NCBI GenBank assembly: GCA_031288885.1 | Contig: JAITQP010000315.1 | Location: 1-7,815, forward strand | Source: Prevotellaceae bacterium | GTDB lineage: Bacteria; Bacteroidota; Bacteroidia; Bacteroidales; UBA932 | Length of the DNA: 7,815 nt | Reading direction: 5' to 3' | Shown here: positions 1 to 6,342 of the stretch, one piece after another | Position numbering within the stretch: the stretch's first letter is position 1 | Layout: each line of letters begins with the position of its first letter | Program-made: the position numbers and the translations under genes | Notes under the pieces: model-generated | What the model saw: only the letters and a program-made list of their open reading frames with translations | What the model was told of the DNA's origin: nothing | The model's database searches: none

Positions 1-114
1 AAACTGCTTGGCAACCTCCAGCGGATTTTCGCTGTACACCGTCTTTTGGGAGTAATCGCCTTTGGTCAGCCTAACGCATTTTCCTTCGATGATGTCAATG
101 GCGGGAATTATCAT
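1..114 (-). CDS. hisA: HisA, N-terminal 38 residues (partial; runs off left edge)
   Basis: This is the start of the histidine-pathway isomerase that opens the sugar ring of ProFAR to give PRFAR, a cytoplasmic (beta/alpha)8-barrel enzyme. Seen: reading the minus strand from an ATG at 114-112 gives [20 protein letters not shown], followed by [18 protein letters not shown]. This matches the well-known HisA opening: PAIDIIxGKCVRL, then a GDY stretch and the ENPLEVA helix. Asp7 in PAID corresponds to the N-terminal catalytic aspartate of the family. The frame is open to base 1, so roughly the last 200 residues, including the second catalytic Asp, are outside the window. There is no Shine-Dalgarno; the bases just before the ATG are the last unit of a heptamer array. 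HisA is often preceded by hisH, but here the upstream gene is an unrelated peptidase, so the his genes are at least partly rearranged. Family identity is firm; completeness cannot be judged. Confidence 0.93.
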   Translation of the reverse strand, partial: MIIPAIDIIEGKCVRLTKGDYSQKTVYSENPLEVAKQF

Positions 115-226
115 AATCAAGAGTTAAGAACTAAGAACTAAGAGTTATGAGTTATGAACTATGAACTATGAGTTAAGAGTTGTGAATTAATAGTTAATAG
201 TTAATAACTAATAACTAATAGCTAAG
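115..226. repeat. Tandem heptanucleotide array, 16 phased units
   Basis: Sixteen consecutive 7-base units in perfect phase, consensus A(A/G)(C/T)TA(A/T)(G/T) on the plus strand. The core runs agttaag, aactaag, aactaag, agttatg, agttatg, aactatg, aactatg, agttaag, agttgtg, aattaat, agttaat, agttaat, aactaat, aactaat (122-219). It is flanked by a degenerate aatcaag (115-121) and by agctaag (220-226). Units often occur in identical pairs, and the last three bases change in blocks (aag, atg, aag/gtg, aat, aag). The AGTT and AACT cores are reverse complements of each other, so short hairpins such as AGTT-ATG-AACT (150-160) are possible. The array covers the last three codons and the stop of the S9 peptidase and ends one base before the hisA ATG. 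Nearly every unit carries a stop codon on each strand, and the 7-base period shifts frame each time, so all six frames are closed. Its function is unknown. Confidence 0.95.
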
Positions 227-3064
227 TCCCATGTCAGCGCCTTTTTTTACTGCAGGAAGACCATCTTTCATCCATATGGGCATGGGGGCGTCTTTCAGGT
301 AGTGGTCAAAGAACTGCTGAAGCCGTACTGTCAGGTCTTTACGGTTTTTGCGCTCCACAAGGTTATGCTGCTCGCCGTTATACTGTAGCATCCACGCCGG
401 CTTGTTCAACCGCCGCAGCGCCATGAAAAGCTCTACGCCCTGATACCACGGCACCGCGCCATCTTTATCATTATGCATAATCAGCAGGGGCGTTTCGATT
501 TTATCCGCAAAAAATACCGGCGAGTTTTCCCGATACAGCTCGGGAGCCTCCCACATGGTAGCGCCAATGCGCGATTGCCCCTGCTCATACTGGTATTCGC
601 GGCTCATACCGGTTGACCAGCGTATGCCTCCGTAGGCGCTGAACATATTTGATACGGGAGCGCCGGCGCCCGCTGCGCGGAACATGCCTGTGCGCGTAAC
701 GAGGTATGCCGTCTGGTATCCTCCCCAGCTCTGCCCCTGAATGCCGATACGCTGCCTATCTGCCCACGCATTTTCGCACAGCTTTTCAACGCCCGAAACA
801 ACGGAGCTGAACGCGCTTTCGCCCGGGCGCCCCGTTGTATACTGTATGTCCGGCGCAAAAACAACGTATCCGCGGCTGCAGTAGAACGAGATGTTAACTG
901 TGGAGCGGCTTGGTATGGGCGGTATGTACTTGTATAATTCGTCCGAATGTTTTTCGTAGAAGTAAACGATTACGGGGTATTTTTTCGTTGTGTCCAAGCC
1001 CTCGGGTTTGTAAACGACGCCCTGCGTGGGTTTTCCGTCGAACGTAGTCCACGAGGCGAGCTCGGCGCGCCCCCAGCTATACTCCCTCATCTGCGGGTTA
1101 ATGTCCGAAAGCCGCGCTTCCGTTTTCCACCGGTTGGTAGTCACGTACAAATCCGGCGAGGTGTGAAAATTGCTCTTCTCGTACAGGAATACTTCTTTGT
1201 TTTTAGCTTTTACGGGCGTTGAAAACGTATATTTATCAACAATAAGTTTCTTTGGCTCAGACTTCGTCATATACTTTTCAAGCTCGTAGAAACCCCTCTC
1301 TTTTGTCACCTCGTCAAAGGCGGATAGCATTATTTTTTCTTTTGGCTTAATGTAGCGACTTTCCGGCTCGGTAGAGAAGTAGCGAAGCGTTGTTTTGCTT
1401 GCGCGCCCCACGCCCTTTGTCACGCAAACAGGTTGCTGCCGCCCCGAGGGGTCGAGCTTCCATATATCGTAAGCGTCGTTAACCAGCAAATTTTCGTCCT
1501 CTGTCCACGCGGCTGCTCCGTAAGACGGTGGCAACGAGGGCGTAGTATGCTTCTCGTTCATAAAGCTAACGGTCAAGCTGTCCGTCAGGCAAATTTCGCT
1601 GTGCGTGAGCAGCGAGTAGGCGTAGTATTTACGGTCTTTTACATCGTACCACACCAGATAGCTGCCCTGCGGCGAAAAATGAAACTCGGCGCTGAGGCCT
1701 GTTTTTATCTTCCTGCAGGAGTGCTCCTGCATATCTATCGCCCAAAAATCGTTTGTGCGGCGCGCCGTCGTGCTCCACGTTGCCTCCAGCAGGTAACTTT
1801 TATTTGAGAAACCTAATGCAAATCGCCCGTTATGCTCATCCGCCACCTGCACGTCGGGAATTTCCTCCGTTGCCAGCTGGTAGAGATAGCGGTTGCCGTT
1901 CAGGTCAACGTAAGCTAAGTAGGATTTTTTGCGGTCTTTGTCGAGCTCCACCAGCTGCTGGGGCTGCACTCGCGGGTCTTTCCAGTGCCACACATCAAGC
2001 GCGGCACGCTCAAAGTCGGGGATAGTGGTATCCTTCGGCGTAGCCTCGGGAGCCGTTCCCAGAAATAGCCGCGCCTCATTCTTACTAAATATAGGCGTGT
2101 CGTGCTCGCTAACACACCACCCCGACGGCATTCCGTGCACGTTTTTGCCGGCAAGCGCCATCGCGGAGTCAGCGGTGGGCGTGTAGTAGTAGAGCTTATA
2201 CTCCTTTACCTCCTTTTTTACGGGCTCTGAGGTGGCCAGAAAGGCTAACTTGGCGCCGGATTCCGAGAGCGCTATGTTTTTGTAGACGGTATGGCCTGAC
2301 GATACGTACCGCTTTTCGCCTGTCGACATTTTCATGTACAGCATACGGTTTGCCTCTACCGTGTCATTTTTTTGCCCGCCGTTGGGAGGGTTGGAGGGTA
2401 CGGTGTCCGAGCGGTTTGCGCCGGCGGCTTTCTTCTTCAGCGGCTGAATGGCCGCCGCCAGTGCGCTGCCGTTGTTGCTGAGCTGATACTCCACAACGTT
2501 TGTAAGCGTATCCTTTTTTGCGTCCCGCAGCCGGTGAAGCACCAGCGTAGCTGCCGTTCTGTCGTTCTTGTCCTTTACCGCGGTTGTGTCGCTAAGCGTA
2601 TAGGCGATATACTCGGAGGTATCTTTTCCCATCTTAAAGGATGCCACATCCGGTATTTTAACGGTGGAGAAATCCTCCAGCGCGACAATTGCCAACGTAT
2701 CTTTCGGCATTTTCTCGGCTTTCGTCTTTTTTATCTTTGCCTCCCGCAGAACGTCAAAGGGAGCCTTTATCAGGGCGACAACATACTTTTCATCCGGCGT
2801 AACGGAGTAGCGGTAAGCCCTTGGTATAACTAATCGGCGCTCCTTGCCCACCTGCTGTATCAGCACGTGGTCGTTTCCCTCCTGCTCCTGAACAACCGCC
2901 ACCGCATACCTGCCATCATTGGTCAACGCCATTTGGTGCAGGCTTTTCCATGCGTCATACACGGTATGGTCTAACACCTTTTTTTGAGCATACACATCAG
3001 GTGTTGCCATTAGCACGGCAACAAGCATAAAGATGCGAACAGATACAATGTTTTTAGCCTTCAT
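215..3064 (-). CDS. Secreted S9 (prolyl oligopeptidase family) serine peptidase
   Basis: A 949-residue exported peptidase of family S9, predicted to cleave small peptides in the periplasm or at the cell surface. Residues 1-26 form a signal peptide: basic start MKAKN, a hydrophobic core, and probable cleavage after VYA. Residues about 30-650 are repeat-like beta-propeller sequence. Residues about 665-925 are the alpha/beta-hydrolase domain, opening with the WTTFDGKPTQGVVYKP strand pair. The probable triad is Ser779 in GQSWGG, Asp868 in HNDKDGAVP and His900 in GEQHNL, all in family order and spacing. Residues about 205-240 are a polar, low-complexity Lys/Asn/Pro/Gly-rich insert, probably a surface loop of the propeller. 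The ATG at 3064 is 21 bases after the nuoN stop, with an A/T-rich leader and no Shine-Dalgarno, and it gives a proper signal peptide. Probably co-transcribed with nuoN. The last codons (Leu-Ser-Tyr-stop) lie inside the heptamer array. Exact cleavage specificity cannot be told from sequence. Confidence 0.95.
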   Translation of the reverse strand: MKAKNIVSVRIFMLVAVLMATPDVYAQKKVLDHTVYDAWKSLHQMALTNDGRYAVAVVQEQEGNDHVLIQQVGKERRLVIPRAYRYSVTPDEKYVVALIKAPFDVLREAKIKKTKAEKMPKDTLAIVALEDFSTVKIPDVASFKMGKDTSEYIAYTLSDTTAVKDKNDRTAATLVLHRLRDAKKDTLTNVVEYQLSNNGSALAAAIQPLKKKAAGANRSDTVPSNPPNGGQKNDTVEANRMLYMKMSTGEKRYVSSGHTVYKNIALSESGAKLAFLATSEPVKKEVKEYKLYYYTPTADSAMALAGKNVHGMPSGWCVSEHDTPIFSKNEARLFLGTAPEATPKDTTIPDFERAALDVWHWKDPRVQPQQLVELDKDRKKSYLAYVDLNGNRYLYQLATEEIPDVQVADEHNGRFALGFSNKSYLLEATWSTTARRTNDFWAIDMQEHSCRKIKTGLSAEFHFSPQGSYLVWYDVKDRKYYAYSLLTHSEICLTDSLTVSFMNEKHTTPSLPPSYGAAAWTEDENLLVNDAYDIWKLDPSGRQQPVCVTKGVGRASKTTLRYFSTEPESRYIKPKEKIMLSAFDEVTKERGFYELEKYMTKSEPKKLIVDKYTFSTPVKAKNKEVFLYEKSNFHTSPDLYVTTNRWKTEARLSDINPQMREYSWGRAELASWTTFDGKPTQGVVYKPEGLDTTKKYPVIVYFYEKHSDELYKYIPPIPSRSTVNISFYCSRGYVVFAPDIQYTTGRPGESAFSSVVSGVEKLCENAWADRQRIGIQGQSWGGYQTAYLVTRTGMFRAAGAGAPVSNMFSAYGGIRWSTGMSREYQYEQGQSRIGATMWEAPELYRENSPVFFADKIETPLLIMHNDKDGAVPWYQGVELFMALRRLNKPAWMLQYNGEQHNLVERKNRKDLTVRLQQFFDHYLKDAPMPIWMKDGLPAVKKGADMGLSY

Positions 3065-3085
3065 ATGCAGCCATTTTTTAAATTT

Positions 3086-4513
3086 TTATATTCCCATTCC
3101 AAAGCTAATTCCTCCAACGTATTCGTAAATTCCGCTCAGCACGCCCACGAGCAGGATGCCTGCGGTGCACAGCGTGAGGCTCAGGCGGCTATAGCTGTTG
3201 GAGCGGATGGCGCCTACCGCCGACTCCTCGGCAGGGTTGATGAACATAGCCCGAATGATGAGCAGGTAGTAAAACAGCGAAATGACCGTGTTGACCAGCG
3301 CAAGGAACACGAGGAGGTACTCGCCCTGCTCCGCCGCCGCCGCAAAGATGAAGAATTTGCTGAAAAATCCCGCAAACGGCGGAATGCCCGCCAGCGAAAA
3401 CACGGCGAGCGTCATTACAAACGTCAGCTTGGGGTTGGAGCGGAAGAGGCCGTTGTAGGCGGCAATGTCCGTGCGCCCCGACTCGTCCTCCACCGCCGAG
3501 ATTACGCCAAAGGCGGCGAGGTTGGAGAACAGGTACACCAGCACGAAGTATACGGTAGCCGTCATGCCCTGCGCCGTGCCGCCCATTACGCCCAGCAGGA
3601 TGAAGCCGGCCTGCGAAATGGACGAAAAGGCAAAAAATCGCTTGACGTCCTTTTGCCCGATGGCAAAGAGGTTGCCCAGCACAATGGTAACCAGCGACAG
3701 CCCCCACAGCAGGTGGTGCCACACCACCGATATGGCGCCAAACACCTGCCACAGCGCAAACACCAGCGCAAACACCGCCGCCCCCTTGGAGATGACCGAC
3801 AGGTAGGCCGTGACGCTCGTGGGCGCGCCCTCGTACACGTCGGCTGTCCACAGGTGGAAGGGCACGATGGAGATTTTGAACGCCAGCCCCACAAAAAACA
3901 GCACAAAACCCAGCACCACTATCGGCGAGCCGTCGATGAGGCTGTGCATGTCGGCAAAGTACATGCTTCCGGTGGCGCCGTACAGAAACGATAGCCCAAA
4001 CAGCATTACGCCCGACGAAAGAGCTGCCAGCAGAATGTACTTTGCGCCCGCCTCCGCCGATTTTTCCTTGTACTTGTCAAACGCCGCAAGGCACGCCATG
4101 GGCAGCGACGCCAGCTCAATGCCGATGTAGAGCAGCATGAAGCTTCCCGCCGAAATCATAAAGTTCATCCCCAGCAGGGTGGAGAGAAGAATGACGTAAA
4201 ATTCGCCCTGCTTGTCCTTCGATACGTGCAGCCACTTGTCCGCCTGCATGACCACCAGCAGCGTCCCAACGCTCAAAATGTTTTTCATCAGCACGGTGAG
4301 GGGGGAGGTGACGTACATCCCACCAAAGGCGCTGCCGGCATCGGCAGGGGCAAAGCCCAGCGCCGCGTGCAGGCCCAGCAGCACGCACGCCGTCAGGTGA
4401 AAGTACGCCTTGCTGCGGCCGGAGGCTACAACGTCGTACATAAGCAGGATAAGAAACACGGCCATCAGGCTTATTTCCTGACGCATTAAAAGAAAATCGC
4501 TAAAAAATGACAT
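3086..4513 (-). CDS. nuoN: NADH-quinone oxidoreductase subunit N (NuoN)
   Basis: An antiporter-like membrane subunit of complex I that moves protons across the cytoplasmic membrane as NADH reduces quinone. At 475 residues it is close to the usual NuoN length (about 480-500) and is almost wholly hydrophobic transmembrane segments. The key charged residues are present: Glu133 in YIGIELASLP, Lys158 in AGAKYILL, Lys213 in AFKISIVPFHLWTADVYEGAP, Lys243 in SVISKGAA and Lys386 in GFFSKFF. These correspond to the conserved TM5 Glu, the TM7 and TM8 Lys and the TM12 Lys of the family. The block 'VPFHLWTADVYEGAPTSVTAYLSVISK' region (217-243) is diagnostic for NuoN rather than NuoM or NuoL. The ATG at 4513 has no Shine-Dalgarno and follows a 54-base spacer in which I find no clear Bacteroidota promoter (TTTG with TAnnTTTG). 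Unusually, it is separated from nuoM by two unrelated genes. Third positions are GC-rich, as in nuoM. Confidence 0.97.
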   Translation of the reverse strand: MSFFSDFLLMRQEISLMAVFLILLMYDVVASGRSKAYFHLTACVLLGLHAALGFAPADAGSAFGGMYVTSPLTVLMKNILSVGTLLVVMQADKWLHVSKDKQGEFYVILLSTLLGMNFMISAGSFMLLYIGIELASLPMACLAAFDKYKEKSAEAGAKYILLAALSSGVMLFGLSFLYGATGSMYFADMHSLIDGSPIVVLGFVLFFVGLAFKISIVPFHLWTADVYEGAPTSVTAYLSVISKGAAVFALVFALWQVFGAISVVWHHLLWGLSLVTIVLGNLFAIGQKDVKRFFAFSSISQAGFILLGVMGGTAQGMTATVYFVLVYLFSNLAAFGVISAVEDESGRTDIAAYNGLFRSNPKLTFVMTLAVFSLAGIPPFAGFFSKFFIFAAAAEQGEYLLVFLALVNTVISLFYYLLIIRAMFINPAEESAVGAIRSNSYSRLSLTLCTAGILLVGVLSGIYEYVGGISFGMGI

Positions 4514-4567
4514 GGTTAAAATGATTGATACTGTTAATTAATCCAAAGCCGGAATTTATACTTCGTT

Positions 4568-5842
4568 CTACTCAAAATCCACATACATGTGCTGAAAATT
4601 CAAAATCATTTCACTGAATTGCATAATCACATCCTGCCCCAAGCTACCATCGAACGATTTGTGGAAGCTGTAATCCTGTAGGTTAACGGATATTTCGGGG
4701 AGCAGATTGTGGCTATTCCCTATTTGGTAAGGAAAATCCGGCAATTTGTATTCCTCCACCTCTACAACTCCCCCGCCGCCGCCACGCATGGCTGTTTGTA
4801 GCTTTCCCTTTTGCTCTACTTCGGCTTTATGCGCTTCGTAGTATTTTCTCGACAGCTCCGAGCTTTTCGCTCCGGTATCCATCACAAGCAGCAAGGTGTC
4901 GCTGCCCGATATCAGCTGAACCACAGGGTTGAGCCCGTGTAAAAACATATTTCCCAGCTGCCTGTTTTCGGGCTCCTGCGGGATAAGCATTGTGCCGTCT
5001 TTGCGCACGCGTATTTCTCCCATCTGGCGAAATACGGGAAAGCCGATGACGCCATGAATTTCGTAGTTCACCGAAGGGAATGTCATTTGCTCGGCAGGGG
5101 TAACGAGAAATACTACGTTTTCAAATAAAATATCTCCGACGTACAGGCTGTCGGCGACCGCTAACTTTGTACGAATTTTAATATCCGTTGCCGTTCCAAC
5201 TTCAATATCCGATTCAAGTATTGTCCACCCCATTTTTGTGGCGCAGCTGTCGGAAACGGTTGAGAGGTTAGCGCCCGAGTCAAAAATAAACTCGTCTGTC
5301 CTGTCGCCGCACCTCACGGGCGTCATTAGGTGGTTAAACCTGTTGCGGTACGCTTTAAGCTCAGCGTTTTTGTGCAGATGCATTTGCTGCGGCTTCACCG
5401 TCGCCAACGTGCCAAACAGCGCCTGTAGATTTTGGTAGGCGGCAATCGTCAAGCTGTCCGATGTGATAGTTAGCAGAATACCATACATTTCGGCTGCCTC
5501 CTTGTACAGGTAGCTGTGCACATAGTTGCCGGCTTTTACATTCAATATTTCGGCCACAATAGTGTCATTCAGCCGGCTTTTGTATTTGCTCAGCAGCCGG
5601 TCGGCGCTTTTATTGGATTGAAGCCCGTTGCCGAACACCTGCTCACAGTGCATTCGGTAGTAGAGCAGCCTATCCTCCGATAATTTGCTTTGCGCATTTG
5701 CCAGCTCCGCGCGTAGCTTGAAAAAGTTTCTGTTCTCCAGCAGTCCGGACAGATAGCTATCCACTACAGGGTCTGTCTTCACCTCCGCACAACCAATAAG
5801 GGTTAGCAGGCTTATGCTAAGAATGTGTACAAGTTTTTTCAT
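4568..5842 (-). CDS. Two-lobed retropepsin-like aspartyl protease lipoprotein
   Basis: A 424-residue predicted lipoprotein with two clan AA aspartic protease lobes in one chain. Residues 1-18 (MKKLVHILSISLLTLIGC) form a lipoprotein signal with lipobox LIGC, so Cys18 would be the lipidated residue. Residues about 25-160 are an alpha-helical, TPR-like N-terminal part with no family I can name. Lobe 1 has the active-site motif FIFDSGAN (Asp188) and the later hydrophobic-Gly strand HGVIG (263-267). Lobe 2 has LLVMDTGAK (Asp322) and GSLGQDVI (399-406). The two D-S/T-G motifs and matched downstream strands suggest an internal duplication that forms a complete pseudo-dimeric active site. Five glycines (354-358) fall about where a retropepsin flap tip would. 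The start overlaps the vanZ stop as ATGA, so translation is probably coupled, and the upstream 23 bases are almost only A and C. The substrate is unknown. Similar Bacteroidota proteins are usually annotated only as aspartyl protease family. Confidence 0.86.
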   Translation of the reverse strand: MKKLVHILSISLLTLIGCAEVKTDPVVDSYLSGLLENRNFFKLRAELANAQSKLSEDRLLYYRMHCEQVFGNGLQSNKSADRLLSKYKSRLNDTIVAEILNVKAGNYVHSYLYKEAAEMYGILLTITSDSLTIAAYQNLQALFGTLATVKPQQMHLHKNAELKAYRNRFNHLMTPVRCGDRTDEFIFDSGANLSTVSDSCATKMGWTILESDIEVGTATDIKIRTKLAVADSLYVGDILFENVVFLVTPAEQMTFPSVNYEIHGVIGFPVFRQMGEIRVRKDGTMLIPQEPENRQLGNMFLHGLNPVVQLISGSDTLLLVMDTGAKSSELSRKYYEAHKAEVEQKGKLQTAMRGGGGGVVEVEEYKLPDFPYQIGNSHNLLPEISVNLQDYSFHKSFDGSLGQDVIMQFSEMILNFQHMYVDFE

Positions 5843-6243
5843 TGCTTTGTTGTTTTTGTTTTGTTAGCTAATAAAATGGTTTTTATATACAACGTTGCGC
5901 CCAGCGCTGCGCCTATTGTGTCTGCAAGCCAATCCCAAACGTTGCAGTTGCGCCCGGGCACAAAGTATTGGTGCACCTCGTCCGTTACGCCGTAAATTGA
6001 GGTAATGCAAGCAACCGCTATAAACGTCTGCACGGCGCGCTCCTGCCACCGCGCACGGGAAAACCAAAACGCTACGCCCACAGCAAGCACGGCGTACGCC
6101 AGCAAATGCTGCACCTTGTCAACCCCAAACACACCCTTAATGACGGGCAGCGTGCTCTGCGAGGACAAAAACCAGATTGCCCCCGCTACGAGGGGCGCAA
6201 TGCATTTTGTCAGCATTTTTACATTTACTGAAAATTTTGACAT
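5839..6243 (-). CDS. VanZ-family small membrane protein
   Basis: A 134-residue integral membrane protein of the VanZ-like family. The name comes from the teicoplanin-resistance accessory protein VanZ, but most chromosomal members have no proven role, so no resistance claim is made. Four hydrophobic segments are visible, at about residues 13-27, 48-62, 70-84 and 106-124. The family motifs are clear: VDKVQHLLAY (41-50, with Asp42, Lys43, His46), then YGVTDEVHQYFVPGR (84-98, with Asp88, Glu89, His91, Gln92), then DWLADTIGAALG (104-115). The tail NKTKTTKQ is polar and its codons form the A/C-rich leader of the next gene, whose ATG overlaps this stop by 4 bases. I chose the ATG at 6243, preceded by GGCGG four bases away. 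A GTG at 6285 in the same frame would add 14 residues, but it is buried in the stem of a strong hairpin. Together with the protease gene it sits between nuoM and nuoN. Confidence 0.88.
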   Translation of the reverse strand: MSKFSVNVKMLTKCIAPLVAGAIWFLSSQSTLPVIKGVFGVDKVQHLLAYAVLAVGVAFWFSRARWQERAVQTFIAVACITSIYGVTDEVHQYFVPGRNCNVWDWLADTIGAALGATLYIKTILLANKTKTTKQ

Positions 6244-6270
6244 AATACCGCCATAGAATTTGAAACATTC

Positions 6271-6310
6271 GATGTAATTCTTCACCAGCTTGGTGAAGAA
6301 TTAAAACATC
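6271..6310 (-). promoter_or_regulatory. Strong hairpin between nuoM and vanZ
   Basis: A perfect inverted repeat: plus-strand arms TAATTCTTCACC (6275-6286) and GGTGAAGAATTA (6292-6303) around the 5-base loop AGCTT. The stem is extended by outer GATG (6271-6274) and CATC (6307-6310) with a 3-base bulge. It lies in the 99-base spacer, 39 bases past the nuoM stop and ahead of the vanZ ATG. In the direction of transcription it is not followed by a T tract, so it is not a standard intrinsic terminator. An RNA-processing, 3'-end-stabilising or attenuating element that lowers vanZ/protease/nuoN expression relative to nuoM is possible but is inference. The structure is seen; the role is not established. 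Confidence 0.6.
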
Positions 6311-6342
6311 TTTTTTATCACACTATTGAGAATTTACTTTCC

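Noticed and set aside
115..226. CRISPR array
   Set aside because: Units are 7 bases with no unique spacers and no cas genes nearby; this is a simple tandem repeat.
3065..3994. 309-codon plus-strand open frame antisense to nuoN
   Set aside because: Extreme Lys/Arg/Gln/His content and no domain pattern; the opposite strand encodes a textbook NuoN. The similar plus-strand frames inside nuoM (6382-7032, 7087-7695) are rejected for the same reason.
4514..4567. Bacteroidota promoter for nuoN
   Set aside because: A TTTG is present at 4543-4546 on the minus strand, but no TAnnTTTG follows at the right distance, so the match is too weak to annotate.
5839..6243. Glycopeptide resistance gene
   Set aside because: VanZ-family proteins are widespread without van operons, and no vanA/B-type ligase, vanX or vanRS is in the window.
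6244..6285. GTG start at 6285 for the VanZ protein
   Set aside because: The GTG sits inside the hairpin stem and adds 14 residues not typical of VanZ. The ATG at 6243 gives a normal VanZ N-terminus.
6275..6316. Plus-strand intrinsic terminator (hairpin, then a T run at 6311-6316)
   Set aside because: The T run is separated from the stem by seven bases, and there is no plus-strand gene to terminate, so a genuine plus-strand terminator is unlikely.
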